Shown piece by piece: positions 1 through 6,853 of a stretch of 6,853 nt of DNA; positions within the stretch are counted from its first letter, which is position 1, and every line of letters starts with the position of its first letter. The stretch is from Treponema sp. (GTDB lineage: Bacteria > Spirochaetota > Spirochaetia > Treponematales > Treponemataceae): positions 1 through 6,853 of the forward strand of contig JAFTEK010000106.1 in assembly GCA_017453705.1 (NCBI GenBank), written 5' to 3'. Below the pieces are notes generated by a model that worked only from the letters and a program-made list of their open reading frames with translations, searched no databases and was not told the origin of the DNA. The position numbers and the translations under genes are program-made.

Positions 1-1419
1 CTTTTTATAAAGAAAAAGACCCTCGCAAAGTCAGCGGATATCATTGCTGTCTGTGCAGCTATCATACTGCTTTCCTCACTTGACATGACATTCTCGATTG
101 GTAAGCACCAGATGTGTATGTGCTACTTCTGCCTCGTACTATTCACTTCCACATACCATCTGATCAATCTTAAGGGCGAAAGACCTTTTACGTCAAACCT
201 CATTGCCTTCACCGCCCTCACCGTGTATTTCTTCTGGATGGCAGCGTTCGTGATGAAGCTTAACCTACCAGCCGTCTCAGTCTCCTCATTCCTGCTTTTA
301 TTCGAGGCCGTCTGCCGTTTCCGTGCCAGCAAAATCGACAACGCAAAAGAAAAACATGCGATTCTCGTTTTTTCAAGGGTACTGACCGCAATCTGGATGC
401 TTGCCGCGCTTTTTATCGCGGAAAATGAAACGGCCATGACTGTATATGACAAGGATTCCATGCCTTTCCAAGCAGTCTCCTGCATCTTAATCGTCCTGCT
501 CGCAACAATCCTGTTTATCCTGTCACACGGCTGGAAGGACTCGCTCGATATTATTCTTATCCATGCGGCCATATTGCTCCTTTGTGCCTGGAGTGAACAC
601 TATCCGTTCACGGTGTTTTCCCTGGAAAGCAAATTCCTATTGCTATTCACTGCGGCATCAGTATACGCTTTTGTCCGCATCCGAATCTATGGGCACTCCG
701 CCTATCTGCCCTATATGGCAGTTTTTGTTATCGGCATCGTCTTTATCCTGTACAGATTCACAGGACGCTTCTTCCTGGGTTCCCCCCTTGTACCCCTGTT
801 CACCGGCCTGTATTATTACGGAAAAGAGAATGTACTTGCAAAAAAGACAAAAGGGGCCCAGTCTGGCACAGTAATATGGGAAGTCCTGTGTGCCGTGTTT
901 ATCCTTGCCTCTTCCCTGACAGACAGGAACTTTGACCACTCAGGCCCCCTCTGGCATTACGGCGGTACAGCAGCCTATATTTCCGTATACCTCTCCATGC
1001 TTTTTTGCGTGCTCTTAATCCTGCTGCCTGCCATTGCCCTGTTGCAAAAGAGGATAATGTGCAACTACCTGCTTCTTGTATATTCCGTCACCCTGCTCGT
1101 ATGCGATGCAATCTGGCTCTCGACAGGCCGGCATGGCATTTCCAGCGTCATGTCCTTCGTAAGCTTTGCCTGTGTCTTCCTGCTGGCTGGCTACTACATC
1201 TGGGAGGCGTATACAGAGGGTAAGCTTGCAAAGGCAAACGTCGCCGCCTGTTACGCCGCCCTTGCCCTTGTCATAAAATTTTTCAGCGATGACTACGGAT
1301 TTGTCGCCAAGGGAATTCTTTTCATCGCCCTCGGCATCGCCATGCTGCTTTTGAATATATTCCTGTACAAGACAGAAAGACAAAAGAAAACTGCGGAGGA
1401 AGCAAATGGAAATGAATAA
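1..1419 (+). CDS. Polytopic membrane protein, DUF2157/DUF4401-like partner of GDYXXLXY protein (5' end missing)
   Basis: The frame is open from base 1, and the residues before the first ATG (base 85) already form a hydrophobic helix (about bases 34-84). The true start is therefore probably upstream of the window and the ATG at 85 is internal. About 472 codons are visible, with roughly twelve hydrophobic segments separated by short polar loops and a charged cytoplasmic-looking tail (KTERQKKTAEEANGNE). The last part, a GKLAKAN turn, a helix ending in IKFFSDDYGF, then a glycine-containing final helix, resembles the C-terminal end of DUF2157/DUF4401 membrane proteins. That family commonly sits next to GDYXXLXY genes, as here: the stop overlaps the next start by 14 bases. 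The molecular function of these families is not established. No catalytic motif is seen. Membrane localisation is secure; the family name is an inference from pattern and neighbourhood. Confidence 0.8.
   Translation, partial: LFIKKKTLAKSADIIAVCAAIILLSSLDMTFSIGKHQMCMCYFCLVLFTSTYHLINLKGERPFTSNLIAFTALTVYFFWMAAFVMKLNLPAVSVSSFLLLFEAVCRFRASKIDNAKEKHAILVFSRVLTAIWMLAALFIAENETAMTVYDKDSMPFQAVSCILIVLLATILFILSHGWKDSLDIILIHAAILLLCAWSEHYPFTVFSLESKFLLLFTAASVYAFVRIRIYGHSAYLPYMAVFVIGIVFILYRFTGRFFLGSPLVPLFTGLYYYGKENVLAKKTKGAQSGTVIWEVLCAVFILASSLTDRNFDHSGPLWHYGGTAAYISVYLSMLFCVLLILLPAIALLQKRIMCNYLLLVYSVTLLVCDAIWLSTGRHGISSVMSFVSFACVFLLAGYYIWEAYTEGKLAKANVAACYAALALVIKFFSDDYGFVAKGILFIALGIAMLLLNIFLYKTERQKKTAEEANGNE
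1395..1400 (+). promoter_or_regulatory. Shine-Dalgarno for the GDYXXLXY gene
   Basis: GGAGGA lies inside the last codons of the upstream membrane protein gene. It is 5 bases from the ATG at 1406 and 11 bases from a second in-frame ATG at 1412. Either start is possible, and both overlap the upstream stop codon, implying translational coupling. Confidence 0.7.
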
Positions 1420-2053
1420 AAGAAATCGCAGGCTGCTTTTTCTCGCCTGTGTCCTTGTCCTCCAGCTCGTGACAGCCCTTTCCCTTTTGTGCTACAGCGC
1501 AAGGGTCAAGGCCTATGCCATCAGGAACGGGCGGGTAATCCAGCTGGCCTGCAAAGCCTATGACCCGTTCAGCCCCTTCAAGGGACGCTATGTAAGGCTG
1601 ACATTTGACCAGTCCCAGATAGAAGGGAGCCTGCTCGATGAGGAGAGCAAAGTTATAGCACAAGACAGCCAGAACAAGAAAGTCTTCTGCCTAATGAAGG
1701 AAGGAGCAGACGGGCTTTGGACTGTCAGGGCAATCCGAAAAAAGGGCATAGCCGACATACAAAAAGATGAAGGCATATATATAGAAGGAAAATGCCTGTA
1801 TTGCAGATATGATTATGACAGGAACGATAAACAAGTACGTACCGTACATATAGGCTATTCCTTTGACGAGTATTACATGCAGGAGAACTATGCCCGCTAC
1901 GTTGACAAAATCCACTGGGACGACTTCAATGCCCTTGAGCCGGTGCTTTCCCTGTACGTTGCCAAGGACGGACGCTGCATACAGCAGGGTCTGACAGTTG
2001 TGGACGAAGGGGAAAGAATATCCATAGAGGAATACTGCCGCAAGAGGCTTTAG
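1406..2053 (+). CDS. GDYXXLXY-type membrane-anchored protein
   Basis: 215 residues: a basic N-terminus (KRNRR), one hydrophobic segment at about residues 9-30, then a soluble domain predicted to face the periplasm. The hallmark region is at residues 52-67: YDPFSPFKG followed by RYVRLTF. This matches the DPxDPFRGDYxxLxY signature of the GDYXXLXY family except that the motif Asp is Arg (R61) and the last Tyr is Phe (F67). The C-terminal part (YSFDEYYMQENYARYVD, then a strand pair LSLYVAKDGRCIQQGLTV) follows the family's usual ending. Six cysteines (49, 95, 130, 133, 191, 211) lie in the soluble part, including a CLYC pair at 130-133. The gene overlaps the upstream polytopic membrane protein, the usual partner of this family, so the two probably form a complex. 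The family's biochemical role is unknown. An alternative start two codons in (1412) cannot be excluded. Confidence 0.78.
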   Translation: MEMNKRNRRLLFLACVLVLQLVTALSLLCYSARVKAYAIRNGRVIQLACKAYDPFSPFKGRYVRLTFDQSQIEGSLLDEESKVIAQDSQNKKVFCLMKEGADGLWTVRAIRKKGIADIQKDEGIYIEGKCLYCRYDYDRNDKQVRTVHIGYSFDEYYMQENYARYVDKIHWDDFNALEPVLSLYVAKDGRCIQQGLTVVDEGERISIEEYCRKRL

Positions 2054-2082
2054 CTATAGGGCAGCTCTAAAAACTTACGGAC

Positions 2083-2111
2083 TTGACCTGTGCCCCATGC
2101 CGTGCTATCAT
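2083..2111 (+). promoter_or_regulatory. Sigma-70-type promoter, possibly giving a leaderless mRNA
   Basis: TTGACC (2083-2088) and TATCAT (2106-2111) are separated by exactly 17 bases. Each box differs from the consensus at one position. A start about 7 bases beyond the -10 box falls at 2118-2119, the A of the lipoprotein ATG. The 65-base gap between genes shows no Shine-Dalgarno sequence before that ATG and no terminator, so some read-through from the upstream pair is possible. Confidence 0.6.
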
Positions 2112-2118
2112 CATAAAT

Positions 2119-3114
2119 ATGAAGAAATCAAAGATTTTTGCGATTGCGGCATCAGCCGCCCTGCTGGCAATTGCCTTCTCTTGCCAGACAATGAACAATG
2201 TATTTGGAAAACCAGAGCTTGCAATGGACAAGGTTGGCATAAAGTCCCTGGATTTTGAAGGCATCACCTTTAACTGCGACTATTCTGTCAGCAACCCCTA
2301 CCCCATAGGCATCTCGCTCAAGAGCATAGCCGCTGACATATTCTACAATAAAAACGAGAAGTTCACCTCCGTCAACAGCGACGGCGGGGTAACTATCGCC
2401 GCGAACGGAAAGAATTCAAATTCGCTTGACTTTAAAGTTCCCTATACGACAATACTTAACTTCGCCAAGTCCGCCAACGGCAAGACCTCCCTGCCCTTCT
2501 CCGTAAGCGGAGCCGCCGCCTTGGACTTGAGCGCAGTCACAGGCCTGGACATACAGGACATATCCCTTCCCTTCTCCAAGGATTTTGACGTGCCTGTGTT
2601 CAAGCCTTCTTTCTCAATCTCCAACGTCAAGCTCAAGCTCCCGACACTTACCTCACTTGCAAGCTCTCTGGTATCAAGCGGAGTAAGCTCAGCGAGGGCG
2701 ACCCAGCTGGCCACACAGATTATGTCCGGTCAGCAGCTGGCCTCCAATGCTTTTGACGGAATAGACCTGAACCTTGATGTCACAATGGATTTAAATGTCA
2801 AGAATTCCGGAAGCGCACCTTGGAACATGGTAATAAAAAATTGTTCCCTGCAGACCGCTTCTTCTGGCAGGCTGGCAAACGTAAAGCCCACGAACGGCAA
2901 CAGCATATCTTCGGAGAATGCAACAGTTCCCATGACAGCCTCGGTGAACACGCTGCAGGCAGGCGCAATGATTGTCTCCATACTCAACAAGAAGGGAGCA
3001 AATCCTACCCTTTCTGTCGAAAGCGGAATCTCCTTCCCAGGGCTGAACTACGCAGAAGTTCCCCTCTCCTATTCCAAGGAAATCCCTGTCAGCTCCATCG
3101 GAATTGATAAATAG
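2119..3114 (+). CDS. LEA type 2 (LEA14/WHy-like) lipoprotein with two domain copies
   Basis: 331 residues from ATG 2119. A TTG at 2083 is in frame but would put 12 unsuitable residues before the signal peptide and lies within the -35 box, so it was rejected. MKKSK, a hydrophobic core and FSC form a lipoprotein signal with the lipidated Cys at residue 22, in the relaxed spirochaetal style. Residues 34-166 follow the LEA14/WHy pattern: an initial strand (DKVGIKSLDFEGITFNCDYSV cut at the key point), then S-N-P-Y-P-I at 58-63, a polar strand block, and LPFSKDFDVPV at the end. Residues 212-331 repeat the plan more loosely (LNVKNSGSAPWNMVIKNCSL, ending VPLSYSKEIPV), joined by a Ser/Ala-rich linker at about 175-210. 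LEA2 domains are beta-sandwiches with no known enzymatic activity; bacterial lipoprotein forms are uncharacterised. It is followed after 24 bases by the next exported protein, so co-transcription is likely. Confidence 0.82.
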   Translation: MKKSKIFAIAASAALLAIAFSCQTMNNVFGKPELAMDKVGIKSLDFEGITFNCDYSVSNPYPIGISLKSIAADIFYNKNEKFTSVNSDGGVTIAANGKNSNSLDFKVPYTTILNFAKSANGKTSLPFSVSGAAALDLSAVTGLDIQDISLPFSKDFDVPVFKPSFSISNVKLKLPTLTSLASSLVSSGVSSARATQLATQIMSGQQLASNAFDGIDLNLDVTMDLNVKNSGSAPWNMVIKNCSLQTASSGRLANVKPTNGNSISSENATVPMTASVNTLQAGAMIVSILNKKGANPTLSVESGISFPGLNYAEVPLSYSKEIPVSSIGIDK

Positions 3115-3138
3115 CGGGAACCGAATTCGGATAATATT

Positions 3139-4599
3139 ATGAAAAGGATTTCCCCATTCTTCCTTATGATGATGCTCGCCTGTCCGTATGTGTCAGCCTT
3201 TGATACCCAGGCAAATGTAGCGGATATGTTTTCAGATGTCCGCGACAAGCCGATTTTTATCGAGGAAACTGTGTACACCCTGACAGATCGCAATGGCAAG
3301 CTCATCGAGGAATCCACGGGCAGGAAGACTGTCCGTTTCTATGACTGGCAGGCAGGAAACTTTTCCGCCATAGCTTACAACGATGCGGGAAATCCATATC
3401 TATACGAACGCTCCAGCTACACGTCAGACGGGCTTGTCTCCAGCTATATGCGGAAGAGCAAGGCGGGCCTTATAAGCCGCCGGTGGGAATACAGCGGAGA
3501 CTTCAGCTCCTACAATGTCTTTACGTCGGTGAATGGGGGCGAGGAATACAAAAGCTCCACTTTCACGGTGGAAAAAGAAGGGGATGAGTGGTCGTCCTTT
3601 GAATACAGCTACGACAAGTCAGGGAAAATCACCAAGACAAAGAAGACAACAGGCTACCCCTATACAGGTGATCTAAGGCAGGACGCAAAAGCAGGGCCTG
3701 CAAGGGAGGGAACTGTATACTACTACTTCTATGAGGATGATGCCCTTTCATCCATCACTCTGGAAAAGAACAGCTCCGGCAAGAGGGTCAGATCATATTA
3801 TGTGAACAACAAGAAGATACGCACGGAAAGCTTTACCCTGAATAAAAGGGCCGATGTGGAAAAAGAAGTGACCAGCGGCTCCAGCTATATCTACAAGTAC
3901 CTTTACGACGGGAACGGGAACTGGCTGCAAAAAGACTCATACTACGAGGACGGTGCTGACGAGATAAAGTACAGCCGCCCATTGCTGAGAAGCAAGAGGT
4001 CGATACAATACAACGGTTCAGTCACCATAATACAGGAGCCTGACATATTGTACGCATTTGACTCCGGCGATGACGATGTAATCGCAAAGTCCACAGGTGC
4101 CGGACAGAAGGAAACAAACGGACAGCTGACGGAAGATGATGCATCAAAAGTTCCGTCAGAAGTATTCCAGGACGCACCCTTTACATCCGTCAAAGTTGAC
4201 CCCATGGACGACAGGGAAACCCTGTACATTGTGTTCAATGCCCAGGAAAAGGTAAACGACTACGTTGACAATGTTTCTTTAATAATACGCAAAAAGCAGG
4301 GAAGCAAGCCGGAAGTATACATAAACTGGAAGGAGTTCCTGAACCACGGACGCTGCCTTGTCACCTACAGGATAGACGACAGCAAGGCCCGCACCGAGGA
4401 ATGGACGCTTTCCACGGACGAGAAGGCAAGCTTTTTTGACGGAGATGTGCTGCAGCTACTGAACAAGATGAAAGATGCCGACCAGTTTATCGCAAGGACG
4501 ACGCCTTTCAACGAGCCTCCCTGCACCGCCATATTTGACATAAGCAGCTTCAAGAGACTCGATGAGAAATACAACTGGCTTTTCAAGAAAGACTGGTAA
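3139..4599 (+). CDS. Exported protein: YD-like tyrosine-rich region plus C-terminal VasI/TagO-like domain
   Basis: 486 residues. The N-terminus ([18 protein letters not shown]) is a signal peptide. Cleavage after VSA (residue 20) is the simplest reading; C15 after MLA could instead be a spirochaetal lipobox. Residues about 40-290 are rich in Tyr/Ser/Lys and contain recurring YxYDxxG-like turns (AYNDAGN 79-85, EYSYDKSGK 155-163, [11 protein letters not shown] 252-262), resembling YD/RHS-type beta strands without strict periodicity. An acidic, low-complexity linker (about 305-342) leads to a compact domain at 345-482. There, [28 protein letters not shown]-x-[19 protein letters not shown] and a final YNW occur in the order seen in VasI/TagO (type VI secretion-associated) proteins. 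No secretion genes are nearby. No strong Shine-Dalgarno precedes the ATG (only CGGGAA, 20 bases away), but an in-frame stop at 3112 leaves no other ATG. The function is unknown. It is probably co-transcribed with the receptor 14 bases downstream. Confidence 0.75.
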   Translation: MKRISPFFLMMMLACPYVSAFDTQANVADMFSDVRDKPIFIEETVYTLTDRNGKLIEESTGRKTVRFYDWQAGNFSAIAYNDAGNPYLYERSSYTSDGLVSSYMRKSKAGLISRRWEYSGDFSSYNVFTSVNGGEEYKSSTFTVEKEGDEWSSFEYSYDKSGKITKTKKTTGYPYTGDLRQDAKAGPAREGTVYYYFYEDDALSSITLEKNSSGKRVRSYYVNNKKIRTESFTLNKRADVEKEVTSGSSYIYKYLYDGNGNWLQKDSYYEDGADEIKYSRPLLRSKRSIQYNGSVTIIQEPDILYAFDSGDDDVIAKSTGAGQKETNGQLTEDDASKVPSEVFQDAPFTSVKVDPMDDRETLYIVFNAQEKVNDYVDNVSLIIRKKQGSKPEVYINWKEFLNHGRCLVTYRIDDSKARTEEWTLSTDEKASFFDGDVLQLLNKMKDADQFIARTTPFNEPPCTAIFDISSFKRLDEKYNWLFKKDW

Positions 4600-4604
4600 A
4601 AAAT

Positions 4605-4610
4605 GGAGGA
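4605..4610 (+). promoter_or_regulatory. Shine-Dalgarno of the chemoreceptor gene
   Basis: GGAGGA sits 3 bases before ATG 4614 and just after the upstream stop (4597-4599). It fixes the receptor start and contrasts with the two preceding genes, which lack a good ribosome site. Confidence 0.75.
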
Positions 4611-4613
4611 ACT

Positions 4614-6671
4614 ATGAAAAAACGCAATGAAACCCTTCTGTCCAAATATGGCGCACTCGCTTTCGCGGAGATAGTTGCGCTAATAGCGGTTTTCCTTATA
4701 ATAACAACAACGCTAACAAAAAAACCCGTCCAGAGCATATACACCCAGTCCATAGAGAGCATCCTTGAGATGTCTGTCTACAACGCGGAATCATGGTTTG
4801 AGGGCAAGGTGGAATCCCTCAAGGTATTCCAGAATTCTGTCGTAGGCCTGACTGACAACAGGGAGCATATCAAGAGCGCGATAAAGGAAAAGCACAAGCC
4901 GAACGGCTTTGAATACGTCATGGTATTCTGGGATGATGCCACAGGAGCTAAAGACGGCGGGCCTGAGACCTACAACACCAAGGGCGGCATCTCGGTCGTC
5001 GGAATCCTGAACAAGGAATACTGGATAAACCACAAGGGCTCTGATGTGGAAGTCTGGCTGGAGTCACCCAGGCAGTCCAACGCCGGGGGATTCAACATGC
5101 CGCTGTTCGTCAGGTCGGACTTTATGGACGAGCTGACCGGGGAGAAAGTCCACGGGGGCATGGTAGGATTCCTTGAGCTGGAGCCGATAACCAAGCTTGC
5201 CAAATCATTCTATAACACAGGCCTGATTTCAATATATGACGATGCAGGCCACCTGAGGGCTGGAGAGGACATTCTCGGCACCCAGGAAAACAACGATGAG
5301 GCTGGCAGCAGCAAGAGCATAATCAACCCGGATGACTACATCATCCTCAAGAAGGACTGTACGCTGGCAAATAAGACATGGACGGTGGTTGCCGGAGTCA
5401 CCAAGAAGGAGGCTTTGAAAATCACAAGGAACCTCCAGCGCAACTCCGTTGTCGGAGGCTTAATTGTGGCATTCCTCCTTCTGGTCTGCATACTGGGAAT
5501 AATCAGAATCCTAATAGCGAAATTCGATGACATAAAGAAGAATGTAGACAACCTGAACTCAGGTGACAAAGACCTGACCAAGCGTATCAAAATCAGGCAC
5601 AACAACGAAATTTCCCACGTCAAGGAGTCAGTCAACACATTCGTGAACACAGTGCACGAGACCGTAAAGGGAATCGGCGACGCAAACATGAACCTCAAGG
5701 AGACATTCAACAACGTGATGGAGTGCCTGGACGAGACAAAGGCCCACATAGACAACATCTCCAAGGAAATAGCACAGGCAACGCAGACCCTTGCGGACGA
5801 GGATTCGTCAGTCCTGGACACGAGCAGCTTCGTCACCGAAATCTCCCAGAACATAGCAAAGCTGAACGGCATGATAGAAAGGCAGTCCGCCTCCATCTCT
5901 CAGGCAGGAAGCAGCATAGAGCAGATGATAGGCAACATCCGCTCGGTAAGCGGTTCCGTGGACAAGATGTCAGACGAGTTCAATGAGCTGAACGTGGCGA
6001 CCGCCGAGGGAGTCAAGAAAAACCAGGTCGTCAACGAACTGCTTGAAACGGTGCTGGAGCAGAGCAAGTCGCTGCAGGAAACAAACCAGATTATCTCCTC
6101 AATATCGTCGCAGACCAACCTGCTCTCCATGAACGCAATGATTGAATCCGCCCACGCCGGAGACGCGGGAAAAGGCTTCGCAGTTGTCGCTGAGGAGATA
6201 CGCAAGCTTGCGGACACGAGTGCATCCCAGTCCAAGATAATCAGCGAGAACCTTAAGACCATCGCGGAGAACATAAACAAGGTCGTAGAAAGCTCCAACT
6301 CCAGCAAGGCATCCTTCGAGCTTGTGTCACAGAAAGCCCGCAACACCTCCCAGCTGGTGGACAGCATAAAGGGTGCGATGGAGGAACAGAACGAAGGAAG
6401 CAAGCAGGTCATGGATGCCCTTGCCGCAATGAACAGGACATCTGGCGATGTTCAAAACTCCAGCAAGGAAATAGAAAACGGAACAAAGGAGATAGTCGCC
6501 TCCATCGAAAAACTGAAGGCTTCGTCTACCAATATGTCTGACAATTTCAACAAGATTGTCACCACAACGGACGCAACTCAACAGGCGACAGCCCAACTGA
6601 ACCGCTTCACGATAAAGATGGCCGGTGCAGTGGGCGAGATATCCCAGAAAATCGATGAATTCAAGGTGTGA
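4614..6671 (+). CDS. Methyl-accepting chemotaxis protein with Cache-like periplasmic sensor
   Basis: 685 residues, complete. Transmembrane helix 1 spans about residues 12-34. A periplasmic sensor (35-275) reads as a double Cache-type domain: a long first helix (about 40-80), a strand [11 protein letters not shown] at 101-111, a membrane-distal pocket block ending in [12 protein letters not shown] (181-192), then a smaller lobe starting [14 protein letters not shown]. Helix 2 is at about 277-300, followed by HAMP (301-352) and a long coiled-coil signalling domain. The CheA/CheW-binding hairpin tip is at about 492-526 ([20 protein letters not shown], then [15 protein letters not shown]), very close to the universal sequence. 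Consensus adaptation sites are visible on both arms: E436/Q437 (GSSIEQMIG) and E591/Q592 (GAMEEQNEG). No C-terminal NWETF-like CheR-tethering pentapeptide is present; the protein ends EFKV. The ligand cannot be predicted. It would control CheA activity and thereby flagellar rotation. Gene order suggests transcription together with the two exported proteins upstream. Confidence 0.95.
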   Translation: MKKRNETLLSKYGALAFAEIVALIAVFLIITTTLTKKPVQSIYTQSIESILEMSVYNAESWFEGKVESLKVFQNSVVGLTDNREHIKSAIKEKHKPNGFEYVMVFWDDATGAKDGGPETYNTKGGISVVGILNKEYWINHKGSDVEVWLESPRQSNAGGFNMPLFVRSDFMDELTGEKVHGGMVGFLELEPITKLAKSFYNTGLISIYDDAGHLRAGEDILGTQENNDEAGSSKSIINPDDYIILKKDCTLANKTWTVVAGVTKKEALKITRNLQRNSVVGGLIVAFLLLVCILGIIRILIAKFDDIKKNVDNLNSGDKDLTKRIKIRHNNEISHVKESVNTFVNTVHETVKGIGDANMNLKETFNNVMECLDETKAHIDNISKEIAQATQTLADEDSSVLDTSSFVTEISQNIAKLNGMIERQSASISQAGSSIEQMIGNIRSVSGSVDKMSDEFNELNVATAEGVKKNQVVNELLETVLEQSKSLQETNQIISSISSQTNLLSMNAMIESAHAGDAGKGFAVVAEEIRKLADTSASQSKIISENLKTIAENINKVVESSNSSKASFELVSQKARNTSQLVDSIKGAMEEQNEGSKQVMDALAAMNRTSGDVQNSSKEIENGTKEIVASIEKLKASSTNMSDNFNKIVTTTDATQQATAQLNRFTIKMAGAVGEISQKIDEFKV

Positions 6672-6694
6672 TTACCACCGGCATTAAGAAAAGC

Positions 6695-6731
6695 CCGCTC
6701 CAGAGTGCAGTGCAGCTGGGGCGGTTTTTTT
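6695..6731 (+). terminator. Rho-independent terminator, probably bidirectional
   Basis: A 9-pair stem, CCGCTCCAG (6695-6703) with CTGGGGCGG (6716-6724), includes one T-G wobble. The loop has 12 bases, and seven T follow (6725-6731). It starts 23 bases after the receptor stop. On the other strand the same stem is followed by CTTTTCTT (complement of 6687-6694), which could stop the convergent gene ending at 6758. Confidence 0.85.
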
Positions 6732-6757
6732 GTCATTTTTGACAGCAGGAACTTAGG

Positions 6758-6853
6758 CTAGCGGGATGCCCTCGCGCTGGAGTCCACGACATAGCTTTGG
6801 GAAAGCCCGTTTTCTGACAGCCTTTCCTGGAAGTGCCTGTTTTCAAAACACCA
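6758..6853 (-). CDS. 3' end of a convergent gene (partial, unidentified)
   Basis: Read on the minus strand from the window edge, this frame gives 31 codons and then TAG. It includes the peptide FENRHFQERLSENGL followed by SQSYVVDSSARASR. The codon choice (AGG for Arg, GGG, TCC, AGC, CTG and mostly G/C third bases) fits the neighbouring genes, and a terminator that could work in this direction follows it. A second minus-strand frame is also open here but gives a Cys/Pro/Lys-rich peptide that looks less like protein. The fragment is too short for any family assignment. Confidence 0.5.
   Translation of the reverse strand, partial: WCFENRHFQERLSENGLSQSYVVDSSARASR

Noticed and set aside
85..87. 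ATG at 85 as the start of the first gene
   Set aside because: The frame is open to base 1 and codes for another hydrophobic helix before this ATG, and no ribosome site precedes it.
123..572. 149-codon minus-strand open frame in the membrane protein gene
   Set aside because: The + frame is a continuous series of membrane helices coupled to the next gene. The minus product has no recognisable domain or start signal.
2051..2070. Possible hairpin (AGCT..AGCT) after the GDYXXLXY gene as terminator
   Set aside because: It has only four stem pairs and no T-tract, which is too weak to call.
2083..2118. TTG at 2083 as start of the lipoprotein
   Set aside because: It would overlap the -35 box and place Cys/Pro-containing residues before an ideal MKKSK signal peptide starting at 2119.
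4171..4584. Type VI secretion locus suggested by the VasI/TagO-like domain
   Set aside because: No other secretion component is present, and the domain occurs outside such systems, so no secretion role is claimed.
5336..5896. 186-codon minus-strand open frame
   Set aside because: It lies antisense inside the chemoreceptor's conserved HAMP and signalling region. It has no ribosome site and its composition is what reversed coiled-coil codons give.
5900..6412. 170-codon minus-strand open frame
   Set aside because: It is antisense to the adaptation and hairpin-tip coding sequence, whose + frame is unmistakable. The Ser/Leu-rich product is a reverse-complement shadow.
6732..6743. Small inverted repeat GTCATTTTTGAC just after the T-tract
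   Set aside because: It has a four-pair stem with a T-only loop. It could occur by chance and has no supporting context.

Overview
The window looks like a piece of a host-associated or rumen-type Treponema (spirochaete) chromosome. The grounds are the style of the chemoreceptor signalling domain, a relaxed spirochaetal lipobox, a LEA type 2 lipoprotein, a GDYXXLXY/DUF2157-type gene pair, and roughly balanced base composition. The genus is an inference from protein style; no rRNA or other marker is present. No tRNA, rRNA, CRISPR, insertion sequence, integrase or phage gene was found.

Layout: five complete or nearly complete genes lie on the + strand, and a short 3' end of a sixth appears on the - strand at the right edge. 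(1) 1-1419 is a polytopic membrane protein whose 5' end lies outside the window. Its stop overlaps the start of (2) 1406-2053, a membrane-anchored GDYXXLXY-type protein. (3) 2119-3114 is a lipoprotein with two LEA14/WHy-like halves, preceded by a good sigma-70-type promoter placed so that the mRNA would start at or next to the ATG. (4) 3139-4599 is an exported protein with tyrosine-rich YD-like strands in its N-terminal part and a C-terminal domain that reads like the VasI/TagO family. (5) 4614-6671 is a full-length methyl-accepting chemotaxis protein with a Cache-like periplasmic sensor. A hairpin plus T-tract at 6695-6731 ends the cluster and may also serve the convergent gene ending at 6758.

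Genes 1 and 2 form one translationally coupled pair. Genes 3, 4 and 5 (gaps of 24 and 14 bases) look like a second transcription unit running from the promoter at 2083 to the terminator at 6731. That unit would make a lipoprotein, an exported protein and a transmembrane chemoreceptor, all with their main soluble or sensing parts outside the cytoplasm. Whether the two exported proteins act in the same sensory process as the receptor is speculative. The most notable points are the VasI/TagO-like domain fused to YD-like repeats in a window with no type VI secretion gene, the duplicated LEA2 domain, and the apparent leaderless promoter.
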